DNA of 64,000 nucleotides from Desulfomicrobium apsheronum (GTDB taxonomy: Bacteria; Desulfobacterota; Desulfovibrionia; Desulfovibrionales; Desulfomicrobiaceae), in the NCBI RefSeq assembly GCF_900114115.1, contig NZ_FORX01000004.1, positions 124,001 to 188,000 on the forward strand. Reading direction: 5' to 3'. The notes under the pieces were generated by a model. That model was given only the letters and a program-made list of their open reading frames with translations. It was not told the DNA's origin and did no database searches. Positions within the stretch are counted from its first letter, which is position 1, and the number at the start of each line of letters is the position of its first letter. Below, piece after piece: positions 17,264 through 26,544 of this stretch. A program made the position numbers and the translations under genes.

Positions 17264-19918
17264 TCAATCCAGCGCAATGCTCTCTCGCCTGAAGTGCGTC
17301 CCGTCGATGGCCAGATACTCAAGACCACCTTCCACGAACATCGCGCGAGGCGGAATGAGGTCATGGACGCGGTCCTCGCCGCCGAACACGACAATGTGCA
17401 TCTTCTTGTCCTTGTCCCTGGCGAAGTACACGAAGGCCTTTCCGTCGGGGCTGAACTGCGGCGGCTCTTCGTCATAGATTTCCCGGAACTCCGGCCCGGC
17501 CTCGCCGTCGAGGTAGGCGCGCCAGAACTTTTTCTGCTTCTCCAGCCACGCCACCCGCGAGCCGTCCGGGCTGAAAACGATGGACCGCGGCTTGCCGCTA
17601 CCCCGCCCGATCTCCTTGCCGTCCACGACGATAACGTACTCCTCGTCGTTCAGCTGGAAACCGGCGGCCCAACGGCTGCCGTCGGGACTGAAGGTCTGGG
17701 CGGCCACATCCTTCAAGGGGCCGAAACCGTGGGAGACGACCTTCCCGTCCACCACCAGGAACGCATCATCGTCCCCACGAGCCTCGTAGATATGACGCGA
17801 TCCGTCGGCACTGAAGGTCGCCGGGTTCCATATCTTCTTGAAATCGGGGCCGATCTGTCCTTTGACGACCATGCAGTCCATGTCCTCGCCCTGGGGTGCA
17901 ACAAAGGCGTAGTTGTATCCATCCGGGGTCACGGTGAACTGGGAGCCATACCCCATGGAGGGTTTGAGCTCCTCACCGTCGCGGATCAGATAGCGGTCGC
18001 CGCCCTCCTTCTCGGCCACGTACCACATGTCCGAGCGACCGCTGGTGCGTACGATACCACTGTGGATTCCTGCGTACCTGGCCCCCGTCACGCCTTCGGC
18101 GGTCACGACCATGGCGTAGTTCTTGCCTGACTCGTCCTTGCCGCGCTCCACCCAGGCCGCCTTCCCGTCCGGGCCGATCACGCCCTTCTCCACGCGGTCA
18201 GGCGTCTCGCGCACCTGGCTCCCGTTCAGGAACACCCGGTAGACACCGCCCGTTTCGCCACCCACGAGGATGCTAGCCCCGTCGTCGCTCAGGTCCATTG
18301 TCTCAATGTCGTCAAAGACGGGACCCTGGGCCCCGTTGTGGATAGGGACGACTTTTTCCCCCACCTCGGCCTCGTAGTAGAAGGCTTCGCCGTTGGGACT
18401 GAAAAGCATGGTGTAGGTCTTGATGTCGTCATACCACGGGCCGGGCTGGCCGTTGACGAACATGCGCTTTCTGCCCTTTCTTTCGCCGTCGACCCAGGCC
18501 ACGTGGCGCAGGTCGTCGGAGAGCCTGAGGGCCCCTTCGTCCAGGGCGTACTGTGGCAACTCGAAATCGAACTTTTCCGCTGCCTGCACCGGGGTCCCGG
18601 CAGAGCCGTCCCCGCCGGAAATGGGCTCGTCACTGCCTACGGCATAGAGGGACCCGGAGCGTTCATAGACATCGCCAGGCATGGCCGCCAATACCCAGCC
18701 GATGCGATGGTACTCGTACTTCAGAACGCCGAGCTCGTGTTCCCCGACATATTTTTTCAGCCGATAGGCCATGTACACGCCCACGGCCCTGGGGCCAACG
18801 GGCCGACCCGTCCCGGGATCGAGGCGAGGAGTCCAGCTGAGCGAATCAAGCTCTTTCTTGAAGTCGATTTCGGCGTCACCCCTGGCTTCGTCGAAAGGAT
18901 GGAACAGCACTGACTTGCTCGCTACACGGTACGAAACCTTGTCCTTGATCTCCTGCTCGCTCAGGGTGACGGCAGGGTTCTCCGGGGCGTCCACATGGAT
19001 GACCACGGGGGTGTCCGGCGTGGCCACGCCCAGGACAAGATCGTACGGACTGTTCGTATCACCCGTTTTTCCAGGATCAGGCAGCTGACTCGTCCTCTGT
19101 TCGAAATAACCCTTTTCCCTGGCGAGAATATCCGGATTGTCCGGCAAGAGCGCGGGAGCCGCGTGTTTGAACCAAGGGTCCACCGAGACATTCTTCAGGC
19201 CCTCCACCCGCAGCTTGACCCGGTAGGTGCCGGAAACCTGATAATTGATCGGAAACTCGACTCCGTCCTCGGGTCCCTCGTCGGTGGGTAGCGCCTGATT
19301 CGGGGCTTTGGCCTTTTCCGGCTCGTCCGCCGCAGCCACGGGCTGCTGCGATGGGGCGTCCGGCGCTTCGGGCGTGGACGGCTCCGACGCGCTGACCGGG
19401 TCCGGGGCAACAGCCTCCGCCTCAGGGGTTGCCGCGACATCGGCGGAACCCTTTTCGGGAACCGCACCGGGCACGGCAACGGGTCCGTCCGACTCCTGGG
19501 CCCAGCGCACGCCTGCGCTGCGCACCAGGGTTCCCGCTGGCACGGACGCGCCCGGGGCCGGAGGGGCCCAGTCGAGATGTTCCCCGCCCTCCATAAAACC
19601 GACCAACTCCGTCAGCTCCGCCCCGTACTGTTCCAGGGCCGCATCGGCGCTCCACTGCCGGACCTGATCAAGGTCAGCTCCCAGAAGGTCGAGACTGGCC
19701 TCCTGGCGCATCCTCTGGGCGAGGTTCATGTATTTGTCCGGCAAGCGGCCCCATCCACGCAGTGCGCGGACCGTGACCTTGCCCTGCTGCTCCATCTGCA
19801 GGAGGCCGTCCGGGCCGGTGGCGATCTCCGTGTCCGGAGATGAATCGGGTGCAGATAAAGCAATCCCCGACGCAATCAAAAACACAAACACTGCCAGCAT
19901 TGTCGCAAATAAACGCAT
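17264..19918 (-). CDS. Exported beta-propeller (PD40-like) protein with LTVRAL domain
   Basis: An 884-residue exported protein. The signal peptide (1-22) is followed by the LTVRAL-type domain at about 36-108 (here VTVRALRGWGRLP), an Ala/Pro/Glu-rich linker to about 215, a beta-rich middle domain, and at least seven PD40/TolB-like propeller repeats in the C-terminal half, recognisable by FSPDGSR, FSADGSR and FSPDGKA. Such propellers usually bind proteins or ligands and are rarely catalytic. AAAGGAGG precedes the ATG. In the run it lies downstream of the 727-residue exported protein and has its own 92-base AT-rich leader. Confidence 0.82.
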   Translation of the reverse strand: MRLFATMLAVFVFLIASGIALSAPDSSPDTEIATGPDGLLQMEQQGKVTVRALRGWGRLPDKYMNLAQRMRQEASLDLLGADLDQVRQWSADAALEQYGAELTELVGFMEGGEHLDWAPPAPGASVPAGTLVRSAGVRWAQESDGPVAVPGAVPEKGSADVAATPEAEAVAPDPVSASEPSTPEAPDAPSQQPVAAADEPEKAKAPNQALPTDEGPEDGVEFPINYQVSGTYRVKLRVEGLKNVSVDPWFKHAAPALLPDNPDILAREKGYFEQRTSQLPDPGKTGDTNSPYDLVLGVATPDTPVVIHVDAPENPAVTLSEQEIKDKVSYRVASKSVLFHPFDEARGDAEIDFKKELDSLSWTPRLDPGTGRPVGPRAVGVYMAYRLKKYVGEHELGVLKYEYHRIGWVLAAMPGDVYERSGSLYAVGSDEPISGGDGSAGTPVQAAEKFDFELPQYALDEGALRLSDDLRHVAWVDGERKGRKRMFVNGQPGPWYDDIKTYTMLFSPNGEAFYYEAEVGEKVVPIHNGAQGPVFDDIETMDLSDDGASILVGGETGGVYRVFLNGSQVRETPDRVEKGVIGPDGKAAWVERGKDESGKNYAMVVTAEGVTGARYAGIHSGIVRTSGRSDMWYVAEKEGGDRYLIRDGEELKPSMGYGSQFTVTPDGYNYAFVAPQGEDMDCMVVKGQIGPDFKKIWNPATFSADGSRHIYEARGDDDAFLVVDGKVVSHGFGPLKDVAAQTFSPDGSRWAAGFQLNDEEYVIVVDGKEIGRGSGKPRSIVFSPDGSRVAWLEKQKKFWRAYLDGEAGPEFREIYDEEPPQFSPDGKAFVYFARDKDKKMHIVVFGGEDRVHDLIPPRAMFVEGGLEYLAIDGTHFRRESIALD

Positions 19919-20010
19919 GCAGGCCTCCTTTGCCTATCAGTAATTAAAAAAATATATCTACACTCGACTTGTCTGCACAAAAAATCAAATTTTATGAAAA
20001 TTCGTATAAA

Positions 20011-22194
20011 TTATTTTTCCATTTCAAAACTGATCATCACCCGTTCAAACACACTCCACGTTCTGGAATCATATGCATACTCTATTCTCTCAGTTTCTTT
20101 CCATTCCAAAGGTCCTTTTTGTAAACCATTTCCTGTATTTGAAAATAAATGTTCACCGTATCTGTATGTGCCGCGTGGCGCACGGTCTTCCAGTGCATAG
20201 GCGTACCTCAAACCGTCCTCGGGGCGGCAGGCGCTCTTGCTGACCAGATTGTATTTCGGATCGAGGGATACCTCGTGGAAAGGGCCGACCCTGATCTCTT
20301 CCTTGACCATCAGCCCATAGTCCGGGCTGATGCTATCAAGGTCGAGGCTCAGTTGCGTGATGGTCAGCCCGTCTGAGGAAAACTGCAGGCGAGCCTGCCC
20401 TTCAACTTGAAACCCATTCTCGCTGTAGCTGACCGGAAAGGAAATGTTCGATCCGGGCGCGACCTTGGCCTTGATGGTCGGACGCGTATTACCGTAGGAC
20501 GAGGCAGAGGATTTGAAGGTGATGGTCAGCATGGGCGCGTCCTTCATGATCTCCCAGATTTCACCGGTCATCTCGCCCGGATGACCGGAAGCCTGTTCCT
20601 CACCCGCCATCTCAATCTCCTTTAATGCCTCGGCGGTCATGCCCGCGTCGTCACGGACCCGGAAGGCCACGGTCTTCACTCCCGGTTCGGACGGGGCCTC
20701 CCAGTAAAACACGGCGCCCGTCGAAAGGGCGAGGCCGTTCATATCCACAGGATGGTAATCGGGGATGCCGCCGGTCAGACTGACCTCAAAATGCGCGATT
20801 TCCCCAGGCATCACTGAATCCGGCCCAGTGACCGTAGCCTGTCCGAGCGGTGGGGCTTCGGCGATCATGCGGTCGATCTGCGCGATCAGCCCCTGCGTCT
20901 GCCGCACCCTGTCCTCGAGCTCAGGATGACGGCCCACTGCTTCCTGCAACACGGCCAGTGCCTCCTCGACGTAGGTTCGGGCCAGAGTCAGGTTGCGCCC
21001 CATACTGGCCAGCCGGTAACCGTACATGTATGGCACCCGTGCCTGCGCGATTATCTGGTTGGCGGCGCCACGCTCCTCGGCCTTGGCCACGATGCCTTTC
21101 AAGTCCTGTATTTTCTCGAAAATACCCTCGTTGGGAAAATTCTGTTCCATGGCGTACCGTTCGACCTTGGCCAAATAATCGGAAGCCTTAGACACTTCGC
21201 CGGTCTTGAGCAGTTCGTCGACTTTGAGCATGCCGCGAATGGCGTTCATGCGCAGTTCCATGTCCGCCCACTGCTCCTTCATGGCCGCGTTGGCGCGGTC
21301 GTACTGGAGCATGATCATCTCAGTGACCAGCTCCTTGACCTGCGAACTCGTCCAGCTGACCACCAGGCCCGGCAGGAAGCCTCCGCCCAGGGCGGCGGTG
21401 GCCGCCGTGCCAGCCGTCTGCGCCGCAAAACCGAAACCCGTGCCCGTGGCGCTGGCCGCCGCTTCCTCGGCGTCGCTCATGGCCATGAGGGCCGGCACGT
21501 CAAAGGCCAGGACAAAGACGCCGTCGACAAATGTGCCGATGACTCCGGGATTCTTGACCAGATAATCTTTGACGGCGGCCTTGGTTCCCTTTTCGGACAG
21601 GAGCTTGTGGGCCGCCCGGAGCTGAGCGGGTGAAAGTTGATTGAGGGCTGTCTTCAGATCGTCGGCCAAATGCGCCGGAACCTTTCCTGTGGCGGTGATG
21701 GCATCCTCGACTCGGTTCAAGAGGCCGAGCGCCCTGACCCCGGCATCGTCCAAGGTGTCACCGCTGTAGGCCACGAGCTTTTTCAGGCCGTCGGGGCCGA
21801 CATTGTGAAACGCCCCCGAAGCGCTTTCATCCAGCGCGATGACGGCAAACTCGCGCAGTTTCTTGCTCCGGATCATATCCATCAGCGCCTCGCGATTGGA
21901 CTCAGCCAGTTTGCCGAGCCTGCCCGCAAACTCCTTGAGTCCGTCCTTGTTTCCCTTCCAGTACTCAAGGGCGGCGCGAATCTCCGCTCCGGCTCCCTTG
22001 GGGAGGGAATCGTATGTCAAACCGGCCTTGAGAAAGGTCTTCATGACCGCCTTCATGCTGTCATCCACCACGACCTGCTGTGCTATCTCGCCTTGTGTGG
22101 GCTGCTTCAATTCGCCCGCAAGAGGCGCGCCGCCCCAAGCAAGCATCAGAACCAGAAACAAAACGCCCGCCCGTTGCAATGCCCTGATTTTCAT
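20011..22194 (-). CDS. Large exported protein, helical N-terminal half with Ig/PKD-like module
   Basis: A 727-residue exported protein that I cannot assign to a family. With the start at 22194 it has a clean signal peptide (about 1-27, ending PLAGE). The next ~430 residues are mostly helical, with an apolar Ala/Gly-rich stretch (FGFAAQTAGTAATAALGGG) and a helical-repeat region; a short Ig/PKD-like beta module follows (about 470-550, with PSEPGVKTVAFRVRD). The C terminus is beta-rich. It lacks the LTVRAL domain of its neighbours. The ATG overlaps the stop of the preceding Sel1-type gene by four bases (ATGA), so the two are probably translationally coupled. Confidence 0.75.
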   Translation of the reverse strand: MKIRALQRAGVLFLVLMLAWGGAPLAGELKQPTQGEIAQQVVVDDSMKAVMKTFLKAGLTYDSLPKGAGAEIRAALEYWKGNKDGLKEFAGRLGKLAESNREALMDMIRSKKLREFAVIALDESASGAFHNVGPDGLKKLVAYSGDTLDDAGVRALGLLNRVEDAITATGKVPAHLADDLKTALNQLSPAQLRAAHKLLSEKGTKAAVKDYLVKNPGVIGTFVDGVFVLAFDVPALMAMSDAEEAAASATGTGFGFAAQTAGTAATAALGGGFLPGLVVSWTSSQVKELVTEMIMLQYDRANAAMKEQWADMELRMNAIRGMLKVDELLKTGEVSKASDYLAKVERYAMEQNFPNEGIFEKIQDLKGIVAKAEERGAANQIIAQARVPYMYGYRLASMGRNLTLARTYVEEALAVLQEAVGRHPELEDRVRQTQGLIAQIDRMIAEAPPLGQATVTGPDSVMPGEIAHFEVSLTGGIPDYHPVDMNGLALSTGAVFYWEAPSEPGVKTVAFRVRDDAGMTAEALKEIEMAGEEQASGHPGEMTGEIWEIMKDAPMLTITFKSSASSYGNTRPTIKAKVAPGSNISFPVSYSENGFQVEGQARLQFSSDGLTITQLSLDLDSISPDYGLMVKEEIRVGPFHEVSLDPKYNLVSKSACRPEDGLRYAYALEDRAPRGTYRYGEHLFSNTGNGLQKGPLEWKETERIEYAYDSRTWSVFERVMISFEMEK

Positions 22195-22901
22195 TCGAGC
22201 CCCCACTGCGCCAGTTGCGATCCTGCTTGGGCGGCGTTTCGACGCAGTTGCCCCGCCTTCTCCGCATCCTGGGGCACCCACAAGCCGGTTTCATATTCAT
22301 CGGCCAAAAGCGCCATGGCATCGGCATCACCCGCTGCGGCCGCGCCTTCAAGCAGGGCCACGGACCGGACCGGATCAGGCGACCCGCCAATGCCAGCCCT
22401 GAGCGCAATGGCCAGGCTGACCTTCGCCTTGGGATCTCCACCGTCAGCCTGAGCGCCAAGATCGCTGATCATTTCACCAAGATCTTTGCCCTCGCCTTTG
22501 CCAGCAGTATTTGTTTCGACAACGGAAGGCTCCTGGGCAACGGAAGTCTCTAAAGCGGGCTGTTCGCCCGAGGGCAAGCCTTCATCCATGCGGCTGATCA
22601 GCTGTCCCAGAACATCACGCTGGGCTTCGCCGAGGTCAAGCTGCCCCTCGTCTGCCTGCCCCAGCCAGGAAGCAAGCTGCGCCCTGTCTGCGGAAATGAG
22701 GTCCAGGCCCAGGGCGCGAAACTCCATCGCCACGCCTGCAGTGGATTCGGGGACCAGTTTCCAGGCCCACAGGGCCCTGACTGTGAGCTGCCCTTCGTCT
22801 CGCAGTCTGATCAGCTCGGGCGGCAGCGTGTCCACGGCCGGCTCCGACGCGTGCAGCGGACAGGAGAACAAAAGAATAACCAAACACAACCAAATCCTCA
22901 T
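22191..22901 (-). CDS. Exported LTVRAL-domain protein with Sel1-like repeats
   Basis: A 236-residue exported protein. After the signal peptide (1-19) comes the shared LTVRAL domain at 27-103 (LTVRALWAWKLVP). The C-terminal ~90 residues contain two Sel1-like helical repeats (DPKAKVSLAIALRAGIGG and DADAMALLADEYETGLW), which usually mediate protein-protein contacts in the periplasm. The start at 22901 has GGAGG 5 bases upstream. It is the shortest LTVRAL protein here and shows that the domain ends near residue 103. The stop overlaps the next gene. Confidence 0.8.
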   Translation of the reverse strand: MRIWLCLVILLFSCPLHASEPAVDTLPPELIRLRDEGQLTVRALWAWKLVPESTAGVAMEFRALGLDLISADRAQLASWLGQADEGQLDLGEAQRDVLGQLISRMDEGLPSGEQPALETSVAQEPSVVETNTAGKGEGKDLGEMISDLGAQADGGDPKAKVSLAIALRAGIGGSPDPVRSVALLEGAAAAGDADAMALLADEYETGLWVPQDAEKAGQLRRNAAQAGSQLAQWGLE

Positions 22902-22973
22902 GATTCCTCCACACACGGAATTCATACCGCGGCAATTCCGCAGTTCACGATAAAACCAGCCTGCATACGCCAT

Positions 22974-24119
22974 TTATTCATTCATTGTCCCGGGAACAGA
23001 CTCCCCGGTCCCGGCCTGCAGGGCCCCTTCGGGCAGAGCCGTGACATAGAGATCGTAGCCCCCTTTACCTCCCGAGCGATCAGACGAGAACATGAGCACC
23101 CGCAGATCATAAAGGTTCTTGAGCCCAAGACCGAGAATGGAAGGCCTGAACTCGTTGCCAAGGGTGTTCACCTGCACATTCTCCGGCATGAATTTCTGAA
23201 TGTTTCTGGGCACTTGCCAATCACCATGGGATCTGATCGATACAAAGAGGTCAAACCCGCCCAGGCTGCCCGGGCGATCGGAGGCCATGAACAGATTATC
23301 GCCATGAACAAAGGGTGCCATGGTGTTGCCGGGAGAGGCCAATTCCGCCATCGGTTCGATATCCGCGGCCCGCGAGGGATCCGCCAGCCAGTGCGCGAAA
23401 TCGAGACTGCCGCCGTGATTACGGTATCGGTAGATGCGATATTTCCCCGAACGATTGGAACTGAAGTACAGTTCATGACGCTTGAAGTCGTAAGTGGCGT
23501 AGGCTTCGTCCGAGTCGGCGCGATTGCCGAAGAAGGGGCGCACATCCCCGGCCGTGTCGACCAGATACAGGTTACGCCGCCCCTCGTGATCCGAGTCGAA
23601 GAGCCACACCCCGCCACCGGGAAGCTCTCCGGTGCCGTTCCAGGGCAACGGCTCTTCCGTCAGGGGGTAACTTTGGGTCATGTGCGGCGGAAAAGGCTCA
23701 TCATACATGCGCTGCGGATCCGAAAGCGGAAACAGCGGGGTAGGCCCGCGCACGTTGCCGTGAAAGGCGGGAATGGCGGAAAAAGCCCCGTAGCGCTCCA
23801 CGCTCAATTGCGGTGCAGGAGGACGGGACTGTCTGCGATCGGGATACGGTTCCTGCAATAACCGCAGGCGACCGGTGTCGATAGTGAAATGATGGCCCTT
23901 GCTGTCCGCGTTGCTGGCAAAAGCGATAAAAGCGTCCATCTTCAGCGGCGGCGGCCCGGCCACGGCATTGAAATCGTCATAAGGGCTGTTCAATCCGGCT
24001 AGGGAATGTATGGCCGGTTCCATGCACACGGTGTTGGGCAAGTCTCCATACAGGGCGTCAAGGAGGCAGCCGGACAGCATCAGCGGGACCATTGCGGTCA
24101 GGGCGAGGCGACGAATCAT
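22974..24119 (-). CDS. Lipoprotein with PD40/TolB-like propeller repeats
   Basis: A 381-residue predicted lipoprotein. The lipobox LSGC places the lipidated cysteine at residue 18. The C-terminal ~230 residues contain propeller-type segments (GGVWLFDSDHEGRRNLY, KHELYFSSNRSGKYRIY, GDNLFMASDRPGSLGGFDL, LRVLMFSSDRSGGKGGYDL), the pattern seen in PD40 proteins linked to OmpA-like or Tol components. Residue 19 is Leu, so the +2 Asp inner-membrane retention signal is absent and outer-membrane location is expected. GGAGAG precedes the ATG. It may be a partner of the propeller protein further down the run. Confidence 0.8.
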   Translation of the reverse strand: MIRRLALTAMVPLMLSGCLLDALYGDLPNTVCMEPAIHSLAGLNSPYDDFNAVAGPPPLKMDAFIAFASNADSKGHHFTIDTGRLRLLQEPYPDRRQSRPPAPQLSVERYGAFSAIPAFHGNVRGPTPLFPLSDPQRMYDEPFPPHMTQSYPLTEEPLPWNGTGELPGGGVWLFDSDHEGRRNLYLVDTAGDVRPFFGNRADSDEAYATYDFKRHELYFSSNRSGKYRIYRYRNHGGSLDFAHWLADPSRAADIEPMAELASPGNTMAPFVHGDNLFMASDRPGSLGGFDLFVSIRSHGDWQVPRNIQKFMPENVQVNTLGNEFRPSILGLGLKNLYDLRVLMFSSDRSGGKGGYDLYVTALPEGALQAGTGESVPGTMNE

Positions 24120-24230
24120 GCTTGCTCTCCGTTTGAAGATTCATTTATCCTGAATCATTTTGCCATCCGCCACGATACTCTCACGGCATTTCGCCTTCTT
24201 CTTCCGCGTTCCAATCCGCCGGGGCCGGGA

Positions 24231-25334
24231 TCATTTCGGGGCGAATGCGCCTTCCACCTCTTGCACGAGCATGGGCAGATTCCCAAGCGTAGCGCCGGAC
24301 ATCTCCAAGTCCGGGGTCAGGCCCGCGCCGGAACAGGAATCCCCACCGGGAAGCAGCACATCCCGGTTCGTATAGCGCAGGACCGAACCGTCGGACAGGC
24401 GGACGTCGGTCTGGGAGCTGCATTTGCCGTAGGTGCGCTGGCCCACGAGCTTCGCCTTGCCCTGCCGGTGTAATGCCCCGGCGAAAATTTCGGCCGCGCT
24501 GGCCGTGTCCGGCCCCACGATGAGTGCCAACGGCATGAGGTATTTTTCCCCGGACGGAGCTCGTACTTCGCGAACTTCCTTGCCGCGCCCCTGGATAGAA
24601 CCCAGAAGCGTCCCAGCCGGAAGAAACAGGCCCGCTATATCGAAGGCCTCGTAAAGGTCACCGCCCCCTGCGTCGCGCAGGTCGATGATGAGCAGCCCGT
24701 CCCGCGCCGCGCCCTTTCGGGCCAGAAAATCGATGGTGGCCAGCAGGGCGGGCCTTGTCATCCCGGCCACGAATTCGCGGATGCGCAGCACCTGCCGGTC
24801 GCCCGGAGGGATCGGCTCCACATCAAGAGGCTTGAAAGGCTCGCGGATGATCGTGACCGTCTCCTGGCGCCCGTCCGGCCGAGCGAGCAGCAGGCGCACG
24901 GCGGTGTCCTCCTCGCCCTTCAAGGCGGACGCCACGGCCACGGGCTCAAGTCCGGCGACGCTCCTGCCGTCGATTTCAAGCAGCCTTGAGCGGTCGGGCA
25001 CTCCGGCCAGATCCGCCGCCCCGCCCTTGTAGATCGAAAGGAAAATTTCGCCTCCACGCACGACAAGCTCAGCGCCGATGCCGATCCAGGCCTCGCGTCC
25101 GGTCACGGGGGACTGATACTCCCGGGCCGGAAAATACCGCGCATACGGATCGATCTGCTTCAAAAGCTCCGGCAGACGGGCCTCGTCCAGGGCCTCAAGA
25201 ACCTCCGGGGCAGGAGGCACAAGGGCATCCTCGCGCAGAATCCGGCGGATCTCATCCAGGGGCGCGCAGAGCGCCCCCGCATGAGTGGCGAAAACCGCCG
25301 TCACGGCCAGGACCAGTAGACCGGCAATCCTCAC
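24231..25334 (-). CDS. S41-family C-terminal processing peptidase with PDZ domain
   Basis: A 367-residue exported serine protease of the CtpA/tail-specific type. It has a signal peptide (about 1-23), a PDZ domain (about 85-165, with GGAADLAGVPDRSRLLEIDG) and an S41 catalytic domain. The catalytic Ser279 (TASAAEI) and Lys304 (YGKCSSQ) are both present, so it should be active. It is short for the family, mainly because the N-terminal helical region is small. The start overlaps the stop of the upstream lipoprotein gene by four bases. Within this operon it is the obvious candidate for processing one of the exported proteins. Confidence 0.88.
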   Translation of the reverse strand: MRIAGLLVLAVTAVFATHAGALCAPLDEIRRILREDALVPPAPEVLEALDEARLPELLKQIDPYARYFPAREYQSPVTGREAWIGIGAELVVRGGEIFLSIYKGGAADLAGVPDRSRLLEIDGRSVAGLEPVAVASALKGEEDTAVRLLLARPDGRQETVTIIREPFKPLDVEPIPPGDRQVLRIREFVAGMTRPALLATIDFLARKGAARDGLLIIDLRDAGGGDLYEAFDIAGLFLPAGTLLGSIQGRGKEVREVRAPSGEKYLMPLALIVGPDTASAAEIFAGALHRQGKAKLVGQRTYGKCSSQTDVRLSDGSVLRYTNRDVLLPGGDSCSGAGLTPDLEMSGATLGNLPMLVQEVEGAFAPK

Positions 25335-25873
25335 TGGGCCAGCTCCATCTGCATCTTCATGAGCAGATCGTATTCCTTGCGCAACGAGTCGCGCTGTTTT
25401 TCAAGCTGCTTGCGGCGCAGGTCCATGTCCGCGTCCCCAAGGCCGCTGCCTTCCAGATCATCCAGAGAGGACGCCTGCTTGTTCATCTTCCCCTTGAGTT
25501 CGGTGACCCGTTTTTGCAGGTCGGCCACGCTCTGCTTGTCCGCGCCTTCCTTGGCGGCGAGGCTTTTGGTCTTCTTGTCGAGGGCCGCTATCTCGGTCTG
25601 CATGGCCTTCACGCGCGCCTGATCCTTGTCGAGCTGGGCCTGAGCCGCCGATTTCTGGGCCTCAAGCTGACCTTTCTCGGCATCGAGCTGGCTCTGCGTG
25701 GCCCGCAATTCCTGAAGCCGGGCTTCGCGTTCTGCCACGCGATCCTTGTAGCCGCCCCCGCCCAGACCGGCGACACCGCCGAAAAAGCCTCCCGTGCGCG
25801 GATCATGCTGGCCCGCGCAACCGGCAAGAAGCATCGCCGCGAACAGCATCGGGATGAAAATCGTCCTCCTCAT
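25331..25873 (-). CDS. Coiled-coil lipoprotein, 180 aa
   Basis: Predicted lipoprotein with lipobox LAGC (C19), a Gly-rich segment (GGFFGGVAGLGGGG) and then about 100 residues of uninterrupted coiled coil rich in Ala, Gln, Lys and Glu. It overlaps both neighbours by four bases, so it is translated as part of a coupled trio with the glycine-zipper lipoprotein and the S41 peptidase. No enzymatic motif is visible. It may bridge outer membrane and periplasm or extend the preceding lipoprotein, with which it shares overall design. Confidence 0.8.
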   Translation of the reverse strand: MRRTIFIPMLFAAMLLAGCAGQHDPRTGGFFGGVAGLGGGGYKDRVAEREARLQELRATQSQLDAEKGQLEAQKSAAQAQLDKDQARVKAMQTEIAALDKKTKSLAAKEGADKQSVADLQKRVTELKGKMNKQASSLDDLEGSGLGDADMDLRRKQLEKQRDSLRKEYDLLMKMQMELAQ

Positions 25874-26517
25874 ACCGACAACCTCTGATCGATCTGGGCC
25901 AGCTGGGTGCTCCCGTCGCGCAGCTTGTCCAGGTTCTTCTGCAGCGTGTTCACTTCTTTTTGCAGACGCACGATGTACTGGTCATCGGCCGGGCGGGTCT
26001 TTTTCTCGTCGGCCAGGATGGCGGTCTGGACTTCAAGCTCCTTGTCCAGAGTGTCCTCAAGCTTCTTGCTGGCATCGATCTTTTTCTGCAGCTCGTCGCT
26101 CTTGGCCACCAGCACCTTCTTGTCCACGGTGCCCTTGTCGTACTGGGCGCGCAGGGTCTTGGACTGCTTTTCAAGCGTGGTCACGTCCTTGGAAAGCTTG
26201 GCGTTGTAGGCGATGGCGGTCTTGTTGAACTCCTGGGTGTTTGCAATCTCGGCATCGAGGAAATCCTCGGTGCTGGCATAGGCCTGCTTGCGCTTGGCGA
26301 TCTCATTGCCGACCAGAAATCCCAGACCCGCACCGGCCGCCGCTCCGATGGCCGCGCCGCGTCCGCCGCCCACGGCATAACCGAGCAGGCCGCCGAGCAC
26401 CGCGCCCACGCCTGTACCTTCGGCCTGAGTACGGTTCTTGTCGGACATGGTCGCGCATCCTGGCAACAGAGCGAAGACCAGAAGCATCACAACAAGCACC
26501 TTCGCTATCTTTTTCAT
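25870..26517 (-). CDS. Glycine-zipper lipoprotein (TagQ-like position)
   Basis: A 215-residue predicted outer-membrane lipoprotein. Lipobox LPGC gives C21; a glycine zipper follows at about 35-70 (GAVLGGLLGYAVGG, then GAAIGAAAGAGLGFLVG); the rest is coiled coil. In the TagQRST module of type VI secretion loci the fourth partner is an outer-membrane lipoprotein (TagQ) next to the SUMF1-type TagR, and this gene occupies exactly that place. Sequence similarity to TagQ cannot be tested here, so the link rests on position and lipoprotein character. It overlaps the next gene by four bases. Confidence 0.78.
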   Translation of the reverse strand: MKKIAKVLVVMLLVFALLPGCATMSDKNRTQAEGTGVGAVLGGLLGYAVGGGRGAAIGAAAGAGLGFLVGNEIAKRKQAYASTEDFLDAEIANTQEFNKTAIAYNAKLSKDVTTLEKQSKTLRAQYDKGTVDKKVLVAKSDELQKKIDASKKLEDTLDKELEVQTAILADEKKTRPADDQYIVRLQKEVNTLQKNLDKLRDGSTQLAQIDQRLSV

Positions 26518-26544
26518 CTCCTCATCCTCCTGAAACTGTTTGTT

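Noticed and set aside
20011-22194. LTVRAL domain in the 727-aa exported protein
   Set aside because: Its N terminus was compared with the five members; the core motif and following pattern are absent, although it lies in the same operon.
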